The notes beneath the pieces were generated by a model. The model did no database searches. It worked only from the letters and a program-made list of their open reading frames with translations, and was not told where the DNA came from. 64,000 nt of DNA, taken from contig JBBRAM010000005.1 in the NCBI GenBank assembly GCA_038206765.1, forward strand, positions 133,861 to 197,860. Direction: 5' to 3'. Position numbers and translations under genes: made by a program. This document shows positions 53,817 through 62,424 of this stretch, one piece after another; within the stretch, counting starts at the first letter, position 1; each line of letters starts with the position of its first letter. The stretch comes from UKL13-2 sp038206765. Its GTDB lineage: Bacteria > Pseudomonadota > Gammaproteobacteria > Burkholderiales > Usitatibacteraceae.

Positions 53817-54788
53817 TTGAAAATTAACTCAACAAGTCGAGTCTATATCGTGGGCTGCGGTGGAATGCTCGGCGAGGCAGTTTATAGCGCCATGCGGGCA
53901 TGCGATGCCATTGTCATGGCCTCCGATATCGATGTAAACGAGGATTGGCTTACCTTTGGAGACGTGCGCGATTCCGACGAGATAGCTCGGCAAATCGTGG
54001 ATTTTGCGCCCGATCTTTTGATTAATCTAGCTGCGCTGACGGATCTCGAATACTGCGAGTGCAATCCCGAAAACGCTTGGCTAACCAACGCGACGGCCGC
54101 TGAAAATTTGGGACGCGTTGCGCAGCAGATTGGCTGTGTTTATGTTTATATCTCCACCGCAGGCATCTTCGACGGCAAACAGGATTCGTATACGGATTTC
54201 GACGCACCGAGCCCGCTTTCGGTTTACGCAAAATCTAAGTACCGCGCAGAGCTGTTCGTCTGCGCATCCGTTCCAAAGCACTATGTTTTACGCGCGGGAT
54301 GGATGATGGGTGGCGGGCCAAATAAGGATAAGAAATTTATCAACAAACTTTACAAACAAATCGTGTCGGGCAGCAGGCATTTGCGAGTGGTAGACGATAA
54401 ACTTGGCACACCAACCTATACCGTCGACTTTGCCGAGGGCATGATTATGATTGCGGAAAATGGGCAGTATGGTCTTTACAATCAGGTTTGTCGCGGTACT
54501 GCAAGCCGCTATGAAGTTGCTTCGGAGTTTGTTAATCTGATCGGGTTACGCGAGCAAGTCACAATAGAAATTGTTCCATCGGACTACTTCGCCAAAGATT
54601 ATTTTGCCCCCCGGCCCGCTAGTGAGCAATTGGTAAACCTGAAACTCAATCAGCTCGGCTTAAATGTAATGCGCGACTGGCGCGTCTGTCTTGCTGAGTA
54701 CGCTGACGTGTTCGACACGACGTTTGCGATGAATACACTTCCTCCTCCCGACGTACGTAGTCGTCGCCTCCGAAAGACGTCATCGTGA
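53817..54788 (+). CDS. RmlD-like NAD(P)-dependent sugar reductase (extended SDR)
   Basis: A 323-residue SDR resembling dTDP-4-dehydrorhamnose reductase (RmlD) in its opening RVYIVGCGGMLGEAV. AALTDLEYCECNPENAW, ISTAGIFDGKQDSYT and the catalytic YAKSKYRAE follow. The start is TTG at 53817, with AAGGAA seven bases upstream; no ATG lies in the right place. It comes after a 255-base gap, so it may have its own promoter. A true RmlD needs rmlABC partners, which are not visible; it may reduce another 4-keto sugar. The identity as a sugar reductase is good, but the substrate is open. Confidence 0.85.
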   Translation: MKINSTSRVYIVGCGGMLGEAVYSAMRACDAIVMASDIDVNEDWLTFGDVRDSDEIARQIVDFAPDLLINLAALTDLEYCECNPENAWLTNATAAENLGRVAQQIGCVYVYISTAGIFDGKQDSYTDFDAPSPLSVYAKSKYRAELFVCASVPKHYVLRAGWMMGGGPNKDKKFINKLYKQIVSGSRHLRVVDDKLGTPTYTVDFAEGMIMIAENGQYGLYNQVCRGTASRYEVASEFVNLIGLREQVTIEIVPSDYFAKDYFAPRPASEQLVNLKLNQLGLNVMRDWRVCLAEYADVFDTTFAMNTLPPPDVRSRRLRKTSS

Positions 54789-54810
54789 CTCACTACCATC
54801 CCTAGAAAGA

Positions 54811-55971
54811 ATGTCAACCCAACAGGCAAAGCGCAAGGTAATGTTCGTTCTTCCAAGCTTGGAGGGCGGGGGCGCAGAACGCGTATTCATCTCCCTTGCG
54901 AAGTTTTTTTCGACAGACGAATCGGTCGAATTACACCTTGTGTTGATGTTCCCATCATTCGACTTTACGCTTCCATCCAATGTCGTTGTCCATTCGTTGA
55001 CGCTCTACGTAGGCGAAAAAAAAGTAATTCGTGATGTCTTGCAGATCACCGCCGTGTTTCGATTACGCAAATTACTTAAACAAATTCGACCTGATGTATG
55101 CATTGGTTTTTTGCTCCGCGCAAACCTTGTCCTCTTGGCAGCAGCGTCGACCATTGCTATGTGGAAGCGCGTGGTGCTCACAGAACATGGGTATTCTGCA
55201 GCGCCCGTAAAATCGCTTCGATCACGCTTCCTGCAAGCTCTTAACTTGTTAAGTTACCGATCGGCTTGGTATACGATTTGCGTGAGCGAAGGTCTGCGTG
55301 GCTATTTGATTACGCGTGGCGTCCGCCCTGAAAGGGTTGAGACGATCTTGAACCCGGTCGATATCGATGAAATTAGCCAGCACGCTCTTCAAACGAGCGT
55401 TCCACCCGAGATGGTCAGAACTGACGGCCGCCGTAGAATCTTAGGCGTTGGCAGGCTCGCATTGCAGAAGCAATTCAATGTGCTGATTAAGGCAGCCGCC
55501 GAGGTCGCGAAATCGGAGCCGGTCGCGCTTTATTTGTTGGGTGATGGTCCTGAGCGCGCCAATCTGGAGCGCCTTGCAAAATCGCTAGGTGTTTCCGAAC
55601 TAGTTCATTTTCTTGGGTTCCAGCAATTTCCGGCGTCGTACTTCGCACACGCAGACGTCTTCGTGTTGACTTCTGAATGGGAGGGATTTGGACTCGTGGT
55701 AGCGGAGGCGCTCGCTGCACGATGCCCCTGTGTTGCCTACGACTGTAATTTCGGCGTTGCAGAAATTCTTGGCCGTGATTATCGCTGGCTTATCCCGAAT
55801 GGTGACCAAAATGCGTTAGAAACCGGCATACTAAATGCGCTTCGCGCCTCTAGAGAGGAACTCGACGGGGTGCGGGCGTGGGGTTCTCAGCGTGTCACCG
55901 CGTTTCACATTAACGCAGTTGGACCCCAGTATCGCGCCGTGATCGATCGCGTCGCCGCAGGTCGGACGTAG
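54811..55971 (+). CDS. Glycosyltransferase family 4
   Basis: A retaining GT-B enzyme of 386 residues. MFVLPSLEGGGAERVFISLA is the acceptor-side GT4 opening. LGVGRLALQKQFNVLIKAAA marks the start of the donor half, and VLTSEWEGFGLVVAEALAAR carries the E-x7-E motif. It sits 22 bases after the RmlD-like gene and 20 bases before the polytopic protein. The sugar is unknown. Confidence 0.9.
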   Translation: MSTQQAKRKVMFVLPSLEGGGAERVFISLAKFFSTDESVELHLVLMFPSFDFTLPSNVVVHSLTLYVGEKKVIRDVLQITAVFRLRKLLKQIRPDVCIGFLLRANLVLLAAASTIAMWKRVVLTEHGYSAAPVKSLRSRFLQALNLLSYRSAWYTICVSEGLRGYLITRGVRPERVETILNPVDIDEISQHALQTSVPPEMVRTDGRRRILGVGRLALQKQFNVLIKAAAEVAKSEPVALYLLGDGPERANLERLAKSLGVSELVHFLGFQQFPASYFAHADVFVLTSEWEGFGLVVAEALAARCPCVAYDCNFGVAEILGRDYRWLIPNGDQNALETGILNALRASREELDGVRAWGSQRVTAFHINAVGPQYRAVIDRVAAGRT

Positions 55972-55991
55972 CAATTCACCAAATTCAGCCG

Positions 55992-57365
55992 ATGATTAAG
56001 CATAACCGAACTATTGCGAAATTCGAGGGAACGCAAGTTAGCGACAAGTCGCTACTGATTCTCGTCATTGCCTGCCAGTTCTTGATATCGATCTTTAGCG
56101 TTTTCTTATCAACCTCGAATGAAGTTGCCGCACTTGGCACGGAGATTTATGGAGATGGGAAGGCGGACTACCTTGCGGCCCTGTTCGTCGGCACACTGTT
56201 TTCTTTGACGATCTTTTTCTGGCCGGTTACCCGCCGAGAGAAACTTGCGGTGCTTCTCATGTGGCAAGCAAAGTTGGTGGTATGTCTGATGCTGATGCCT
56301 TATTACGAGGGATATTACGGCAGTCTGGATGCGTTCGGATACTTTAATTCGGCATTGGCAGAGCCTCACTTCGCAGGCTTTGTTCTGGGCGATGGGACGC
56401 AGAATCTCAGCGAGTTTTGTAAGGTACTCCTGTGGGTATTGCCGGACTCCTATCATGGCCTGAAGGTCGCGTTTGCCTACATTGGCATGGCCGGCGTCTT
56501 CACGTTCTACCGTGCGATCTGCGTTAGCGCCAATCAAGAAAGCATCGACTGGCTGCTTGGTCTTGGCTTGTTTCCGTCGCTTTTGTTCTGGTCATCGATA
56601 TTGGGTAAAGATCCGATCACATTGCTTGGCATTTCTTTGGTATTTTTTGGAGTTGCGATTGTCACCCGCAGGCAATTCTGGCGCGGCTTGCTACTGCTTT
56701 CGGCGGGCCTACTGATTGTTGCCTACACGCGCCTGTGGGTCGCGTTGATCCTGCTTGCCCCGGTTTTTGTCGTGTTTCTGTTTGGGTTTAAGAAATTAGA
56801 AACGCGCTTTTTACTGTTGGCTTGTGGCGTCGTGGCATCGTTCTTTCTGTTGACCGTGTTTTTGGAGGGCGCAGAAATTACCTCCAATCGGGACGCTGTT
56901 GAACGATTTGACGGGGCATCGCGAAGCTGGGCGGACGCAGGCGGGTCGGGCCAACAAATCACTGCCGACCTAACAGACCCGGTTCAACTGCTCGCTTTTA
57001 CGCCGGTTGCCGCCTTTGCAGCCTTGTTCAGGCCGCTCCCTTTGGAGATTCCTTCGCTATTTGGCACACTTTCTGGAATGGAAAACTTGTTTTTGCTCAT
57101 CCTGTTCGCTCGCGCGCTACGACGCTTCGATATATCCCGGCTACGCAATCGAGATGTTGCTGCCGCTCTAGTTTTTGTGGTTGTTTGGGTCGTATTGTAT
57201 GGGCCGATTTCGTATCAAAATCTCGGTACGGCGGTGCGTTTTAAATTACAAGTGCTTCCGGTCATGCTGGCCTTGCTTGTGCTATTCGGCGCCAAGCGGA
57301 GCGCGGCTCGTGCCGAAGCAACTCTGCTGGTTGCAGCGCATAGTAGCGCAAAGCGGACGGTGTAG
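55992..57365 (+). CDS. Polytopic membrane protein, candidate Wzy-type polymerase
   Basis: 457 residues with about ten to twelve predicted membrane segments and one long loop (about 285-315, AEITSNRDAVERFDGASRSW...). I do not recognise a named family by motif. The ARLW-type patch near 245 (VAYTRLWVALILL) resembles the R-x-W/H motif of some polysaccharide-polymerase-like proteins. It is the only protein of the locus with the size and topology of a Wzy, with the flippase and glycosyltransferases alongside, so a polymerase role is a reasonable guess. It ends five bases before asnB. Confidence 0.6.
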   Translation: MIKHNRTIAKFEGTQVSDKSLLILVIACQFLISIFSVFLSTSNEVAALGTEIYGDGKADYLAALFVGTLFSLTIFFWPVTRREKLAVLLMWQAKLVVCLMLMPYYEGYYGSLDAFGYFNSALAEPHFAGFVLGDGTQNLSEFCKVLLWVLPDSYHGLKVAFAYIGMAGVFTFYRAICVSANQESIDWLLGLGLFPSLLFWSSILGKDPITLLGISLVFFGVAIVTRRQFWRGLLLLSAGLLIVAYTRLWVALILLAPVFVVFLFGFKKLETRFLLLACGVVASFFLLTVFLEGAEITSNRDAVERFDGASRSWADAGGSGQQITADLTDPVQLLAFTPVAAFAALFRPLPLEIPSLFGTLSGMENLFLLILFARALRRFDISRLRNRDVAAALVFVVVWVVLYGPISYQNLGTAVRFKLQVLPVMLALLVLFGAKRSAARAEATLLVAAHSSAKRTV

Positions 57366-57370
57366 CGGAG

Positions 57371-59344
57371 ATGTGTGGCATTGTTGGTATGGTGGGTAAG
57401 GTAAGTGCCCCGCGGCTTCAGCGCATCACGGCGATGCGAGACCGACTTGCCCACCGGGGCCCAGATGCCGCTGGCGTTTGGGTGGACGACACGCACGAGG
57501 TTGCCCTTGGCCATCGCCGGCTATCAGTCATTGATCTATCGCCAAACGGTGCGCAGCCGATGCAATCGCATTGTGGTCGATTTGTGATGACCTACAACGG
57601 CGAGGTTTATAACTTCAAAGAATTGAAATCCGAGATCGAACAACAGCATCCGCAACACCATTGGCGCGGCGGTGCCGACACGGAGGTGGTCCTTGCTGCC
57701 TTTAGCTATTGGGGCCTAGAGGCGGCCTTAACCAGGATGGATGGCATGTTTGCGTTCGGTGTCTGGGACCGGCGAGACAATGCACTGTACCTCGCGCGCG
57801 ACCGGGTTGGCGAGAAGCCGCTCTACTACGGCTATGCGGGCGACGAATTCGTCTTCGCCTCGGAGCTCAAGGCTTTGCGGGCGCACTCGGGGTTCAAGCC
57901 TCACATTGACCGCGATGCGCTCACCAGCTATTTTCGTTTCGGTTACGTCCCAGCGCCGCATTCGATATATGAGGGCGTCCGCAAGTTGACTCCCGGTCAC
58001 TGGCTGCGCATCACGCAAAGCGAGACGGCGCGGCGCGCGCTGCCGGAACCAGAGCCGTATTGGCGGCTCGACGATGTGATTGAGTCCGGTCGCCAACATC
58101 CGTTTACCGGCGGCGATGCCGATGCGATTGATGAGCTTGAGACGCTGCTGAAGCGATCCGTCGGTCGGATGATGGTGGCCGATGTGCCGCTGGGTGCCTT
58201 TCTATCCGGCGGCATCGACTCTTCGACCGTCGTTTCGATGATGCAAATGCAGAGCGCACGTCCGGTGAAGACCTTTACCATTGGTTTTGATGAGGCTGCG
58301 TACAACGAAGCCACGTACGCCCGAGCTGTTGCGGCACACTTGGGGACGGATCACACGGAGATGTATGTGGACGCCAAGCAGGCTCAAGCGGTGATCTCGC
58401 TGCTGCCCACCATTTATGACGAACCGTTCGCTGATTCATCGCAGATTCCCGCCTACCTGATCTCGCAGCTTGCCCGCCAGCACGTCACGGTGAGCCTGTC
58501 CGGGGACGGTGGAGACGAGATATTCGCTGGCTACAACCGTTATGCATGGGCTGACAAGATTTGGAATCGCATCGCGCCTTTCCCGGCGGGCGCAAGACGC
58601 ATCGCCAGCGCGCTGGCTGGCAGTATTCCCGCCCCGATATTGAGCGCCGCTTACGCGACTCTACAGCCGCTGCTGCCGATCAAATACCGATTCTCACTCC
58701 CGGCTGAAAAATGGCGCAAGGCGGCTACCTGCCTCGCGGCGCGCGACGTCGACGAGCTTTATCAAATGCTGGTATCGATCTGGCAATATCCGGCAGACAT
58801 CGTGCTCAACGGCCGCGGCCGTGATCGCCAATTTGTGCTTGGTCCCGCGATGGAAAATAGCAGCGTTTGCGAGGCCATGATGCGACTCGATTCGCTGACC
58901 TATTTGCCAGACGATATTTTGACCAAGGTAGACCGCGCAACGATGGCAGTCAGCCTTGAATCGCGCATTCCCTTGCTTGACCCTTCTGTAATTGAATTCG
59001 CTTGGCGACTCCCCGCCCACATGAAATTACGCAACGGCGTGAGCAAATGGATATTGCGAGAGGTTCTCTATCGGCATGTACCGCGTGAACTGATCAAGCG
59101 CCCCAAAATGGGTTTTGGTGTGCCGATCGACCAGTGGTTGCGCGGGCCTTTGCGGCCATGGGCAGAGAGTTTGCTGGATGAAGCCACGCTGAGGCGGCAG
59201 GGCTATTTGAATACAGCACTCGTCAGAAAGACTTGGAATGAACATGTGTCAGGCTTACGGAACTGGCATCAACAGCTATGGTCGATTTTGATGTTTCAGG
59301 CTTGGCTGGAATCGCAAGATGCTGAGTTATCGCACCGAGGCTAG
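57371..59344 (+). CDS. asnB: Asparagine synthase (glutamine-hydrolysing)
   Basis: A 657-residue AsnB. The N-terminal Ntn glutaminase starts with C2 (MCGIVGMVG) and contains RLAHRGPDAAG and GHRRLSVIDLSPNGAQPM. The synthetase domain has the PP-loop FLSGGIDSS near residue 278 and SLSGDGGDEIFAGYNRY. A GCGGAG ribosome site precedes the ATG. AsnB copies inside exopolysaccharide loci are frequent and may amidate a sugar carboxylate in the glycan or supply asparagine; which applies here is not known. It closes the rightward run; its end overlaps the remnant of a dehydrogenase by 26 bases. Confidence 0.95.
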   Translation: MCGIVGMVGKVSAPRLQRITAMRDRLAHRGPDAAGVWVDDTHEVALGHRRLSVIDLSPNGAQPMQSHCGRFVMTYNGEVYNFKELKSEIEQQHPQHHWRGGADTEVVLAAFSYWGLEAALTRMDGMFAFGVWDRRDNALYLARDRVGEKPLYYGYAGDEFVFASELKALRAHSGFKPHIDRDALTSYFRFGYVPAPHSIYEGVRKLTPGHWLRITQSETARRALPEPEPYWRLDDVIESGRQHPFTGGDADAIDELETLLKRSVGRMMVADVPLGAFLSGGIDSSTVVSMMQMQSARPVKTFTIGFDEAAYNEATYARAVAAHLGTDHTEMYVDAKQAQAVISLLPTIYDEPFADSSQIPAYLISQLARQHVTVSLSGDGGDEIFAGYNRYAWADKIWNRIAPFPAGARRIASALAGSIPAPILSAAYATLQPLLPIKYRFSLPAEKWRKAATCLAARDVDELYQMLVSIWQYPADIVLNGRGRDRQFVLGPAMENSSVCEAMMRLDSLTYLPDDILTKVDRATMAVSLESRIPLLDPSVIEFAWRLPAHMKLRNGVSKWILREVLYRHVPRELIKRPKMGFGVPIDQWLRGPLRPWAESLLDEATLRRQGYLNTALVRKTWNEHVSGLRNWHQQLWSILMFQAWLESQDAELSHRG

Positions 59345-59537
59345 TAACATTTATCAAGTTGCCTACCGCGAATGGTCGGAGGTGCCGTCTGCCGACGCGT
59401 TGGTCTTAGCTGTAGCGCCTGAAGCCTATCCGGCGCTAACGCGGGTCAATTTGTTCGCGTCGGTAAAGCTGGGCGTCGTAATCGACGTGAACTCAGTACT
59501 GGATCGTGACGTCGTCCTCGCTATGGATTCCGATTGA
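59319..59537 (+). pseudogene. C-terminal remnant of a nucleotide-sugar dehydrogenase
   Basis: The 72-codon frame reads like the end of UDP-GlcNAc/ManNAc or VipA/TviB-type dehydrogenases: the block ADALVLAVAPEAYPAL corresponds to the UDP-binding C-terminal domain, and VVIDVNSVLDRD matches the conserved GVLIDVKGVLDR-type motif near the end. The rest, with the NAD-binding and catalytic Cys domains (about 350 residues), is missing because asnB occupies the upstream DNA. The first codons overlap asnB. It is very likely a decayed gene left by rearrangement. Confidence 0.72.
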
Positions 59538-59590
59538 CGGGTTCTAAAGCAATCGAATCCGCGGGGCAGGAGGTCTTACAGTTATCAAAT

Positions 59591-60358
59591 TTAACTTATC
59601 GGGATTGATGAAAAGTCGATTAGACCCACATACTTCCCCTGAAATTCGAGTACGGTGTAGTCATGACCACACGACTCGGCGAGCCGTTTAAAATACGTGT
59701 TGTCTTGGATGTCATCCATAACAATGACTGCGTTTGCCGATAGTTTTTGTTGCACCTTAGAAATGGCTGAGCTTCTTCCGCTGGCGCTTTTGTCGCTGTC
59801 ATAGTGAAATAGATCAATGCGACCAACGCGCGCGACGATTCCGGGAAGTGCTATGTCATCACCGCGGACGTCAAGGGTCCAGCGATTCTTTAGCGATGCC
59901 GGGACAAGGATACCGATGTACTTCTCCGGATTAGCCATCCGAAAATAAGGGAAGTCGCTGGAGAAAAGCTCGCCATTGTTTTCTTTCGACAACGCAGCAA
60001 GAATGGTTAGAGAACTCCAGCCTGCAGCAACACCAGTCTCTACGACGACATTTGGCTTCTTATGAAGAACAAGAAAATAGAGTAATGGATAAGCTCCCCC
60101 GCCACCCAAATCGTCTTTGATGGATGCCAATATTGATTGCGCCCGAGCATTGATATCAGCGACCGCTTTTAGGGTCTCCTCCCAGAGGCTGGCATCAATA
60201 CTCTGACAGTACTCGGGAACAGAGATAGCATGTTTCTTCGCCCATAAGATCGCTTCAGCGCGGGTGTCCGGCTCGAAGCGCTTAGCTATTTTTTTCAACA
60301 CCACCCAAAATTTTTTAGGTTGGCTGAGATTCGCTAGGATATTTCGGATTACTAACAT
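59591..60358 (-). CDS. Class I SAM-dependent methyltransferase
   Basis: A 255-residue protein with a Rossmann methyltransferase core. The SAM motif I is VVVETGVAAGWSSLTILAAL (near residue 110), and motif II/III acidic turns are FHYDSDKSASGR and AVIVMDDIQDN. This pattern resembles CmcI/MdmC-like O-methyltransferases and sugar methyltransferases of glycan loci. It is the last gene of a leftward run from the MBOAT gene, convergent with asnB. No ribosome site is clear. The target hydroxyl is unknown, but O-methylation of the glycan is the best guess. Confidence 0.82.
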   Translation of the reverse strand: MLVIRNILANLSQPKKFWVVLKKIAKRFEPDTRAEAILWAKKHAISVPEYCQSIDASLWEETLKAVADINARAQSILASIKDDLGGGGAYPLLYFLVLHKKPNVVVETGVAAGWSSLTILAALSKENNGELFSSDFPYFRMANPEKYIGILVPASLKNRWTLDVRGDDIALPGIVARVGRIDLFHYDSDKSASGRSSAISKVQQKLSANAVIVMDDIQDNTYFKRLAESCGHDYTVLEFQGKYVGLIDFSSIPIS

Positions 60359-60461
60359 AGAAAATAATGGGGTTACGCCGCAGAGGCAATATGAGACATT
60401 TACTCATCTTTTTGCAGATGCTTTACCTACGAAAAGTTGCTAAGACCAGTATTTACGCCTA

Positions 60462-61232
60462 CTATTTTTTCCAGTAAAAACATTTTGAATCAACCTGTGT
60501 CAGCGGCAACGCAATATTTCGTGCTGACCTAAATTCATCAACCGCTTGACGGCAGTAAGTCCAAAGACCCTCGCCGTAATCGTCGACGATAACAAACCCC
60601 CCGACGGAAAGCTTGTCGTATAAATTGACCAAGCTATCCATGGTGCTCTCATAGTAATCGCCATCCAGTCGTAAAAGAGCGAGCCGTTCAATTGGTGCAA
60701 TCGGTAATGACTCTTTAAACCAGCCCTTTAAAAACTTAACCTGCTCATCCAAGAGCCCATAGTCCGAAAAATTCTTCTTTACTACCTCAAGGGTCGCTGC
60801 AAAGTGTTGGTAAGCCTTCGTCATTACCGGGCCGGCATGTGCTTTCGCCTCAATGGGGAATTTTTCTGCATCAGGTTCTGGCAAGCCCTCAAACGAATCT
60901 GCAACCCAAACCGTTCTACCGGTGACATGCTTGGCCTTTAAAACAGCCCGCATAAAAATGGTAGCGCCGCCCCGCCAAACACCGGTCTCAATTAAGTCGC
61001 CGAGAATGTTATTTTTAATAATATCGTCAATGCAATATTCAATGTTGTCGAAACGGCTTTTGGGCAGCATCGATACTGCATTACTTTTGATGTAATGGTT
61101 TGTAAATTGATGCACGAACGATGCAAGATGTGCAGAATCATGATCCGGTTCGTTATTGTGAAGCGTGTTCGTCAAGCATTTGCGCAATAGCGTTAGGTAG
61201 GCTTTCTTAATATCTTGGTTGGATGATGTCAT
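60462..61232 (-). CDS. TylF/MycF-family O-methyltransferase
   Basis: 256 residues, of the macrocin-O-methyltransferase family, which methylates sugar hydroxyls. DLIETGVWRGGATIFMRAVL is the SAM motif I. DSFEGLPEPDAEKFP and LLRLDGDYYESTMDSLVNLY are the family hallmarks, the latter with the metal aspartate, and VDDYGEGLWTYC completes the site. Its position next to another methyltransferase and an O-acyltransferase suggests that it decorates a glycan. It is 25 bases from the split SGNH gene, with which it is likely cotranscribed. Confidence 0.9.
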   Translation of the reverse strand: MTSSNQDIKKAYLTLLRKCLTNTLHNNEPDHDSAHLASFVHQFTNHYIKSNAVSMLPKSRFDNIEYCIDDIIKNNILGDLIETGVWRGGATIFMRAVLKAKHVTGRTVWVADSFEGLPEPDAEKFPIEAKAHAGPVMTKAYQHFAATLEVVKKNFSDYGLLDEQVKFLKGWFKESLPIAPIERLALLRLDGDYYESTMDSLVNLYDKLSVGGFVIVDDYGEGLWTYCRQAVDEFRSARNIALPLTQVDSKCFYWKK

Positions 61233-61257
61233 TTCAATGTCTAGCTAGTTCGTTGGC

Positions 61258-62423
61258 TCATGAATTCGGTGGTGATTGCTTAGTTGCGGTTGTGCTCCTA
61301 TTTTGAATTGAGTCGTCCTGTAGTTTCGTAGGCTCAGTGGTCAACTCAAGAGCCGGCGCAATAATTTTAGCCGCTGCGCGAGCAAGTTTAATCGCGTCCT
61401 TTGGACGGGGGTGGCCGGAATCATAAAAGTCCTCATCGGCTAGTGAATTTTGGAGGGATGAAAAAGTAACGTTAGGCATACCCTTTATTTCGTCGATAAA
61501 ACGCGATTTTCGGATCTCGTAAAGCTGGAAGTATGGGGATGCATCACGATGCCACTTCGGCAACGGTAAATCTAGGATAACCAGCCTGCTTTGCTTGCTG
61601 GTTACCGTTTGAGCCAATTTAATAATTTGCATAAAATTATCTTCTTTCCATTCAGCTATCGGTCCCATGTATATTTCCCACGATTTGATTGAATCTGCCA
61701 TTTCCTGCGAATTGAGATGATATGTGTCTTTTGCCTCAATCACTGGCACGGGGGTCGGACCTGTTAGTCCCAGCAGTCGTTTGCCAAAGTTAGCCACGCT
61801 TTCACGCAGTGGGCTGAAAACCTTTAAATTCCAGCGAGAAGTCAGAAATAATGGCGGTGTATTAAACGCTGGAAAGATAATTTTGCAACTGAGATTAGTT
61901 GGACTTTGTCATCACTATCACTGAGCTGATACCGTTTTTTGTTGGCATCGAGATTTGTTATTCCCATCGGATACAGTCGTCCGCTTGCGACAAAATTTCC
62001 GTAGAACATGCCCACCACAATCGTCAATTTATGCCAATTTTCAGGAGCAATTTTTTCATAGGCCATTTCTAGCGCTTGACGTTGCTCGGTTAGGTTGGAG
62101 GGGCCGATAGCAAGATTGTCTACGGACACGCCCAGCAGCGGCGACAACTCATGCGGACGCAGCCCATCTCTTACAATGGACGAGCCCAGCAAGATCACCC
62201 GCGTATCGGATCGTGCAAGTCGATCAATCGAAAACAACAAATACTTTGGGTCGGTGGTGTAGATGGTTTGCGGCGCCTCATTGGTATCAACATACGATGT
62301 CGGATCATCGGGGAACAGCGCAAAGCTCAATGCGAGCATAAAAATATACAGAGCACAAAAAAAGAAAATGATTCGCAATACGTAAAGGCGAGTGGGCGAC
62401 AAGGGTTTTGCTTGGGCATTCAT
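61258..62423 (-). pseudogene. SGNH/DltD-like acetyltransferase partner, frameshifted
   Basis: Two adjacent frames belong to one protein. The upstream half (ATG 62423, one base after the MBOAT stop TAG) has an N-terminal membrane helix (VLRIIFFFCALYIFML) and the serine motif LLGSSIVRDGL. It ends soon after VAKLSFQRL. The downstream half, in another frame, reads on as FPAFNTPPLFLTSRWNL, then RESVANFGKRLLG, and ends with the D-x-x-H motif YDSGHPRPKD. The break sits at a four-base T run (61881-61884 on the plus strand); one extra base would restore the frame. Neither half alone carries the whole catalytic triad. It is either an inactivated gene, a sequencing error or a slippage site. Confidence 0.82.
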
Positions 62424-62424
62424 A

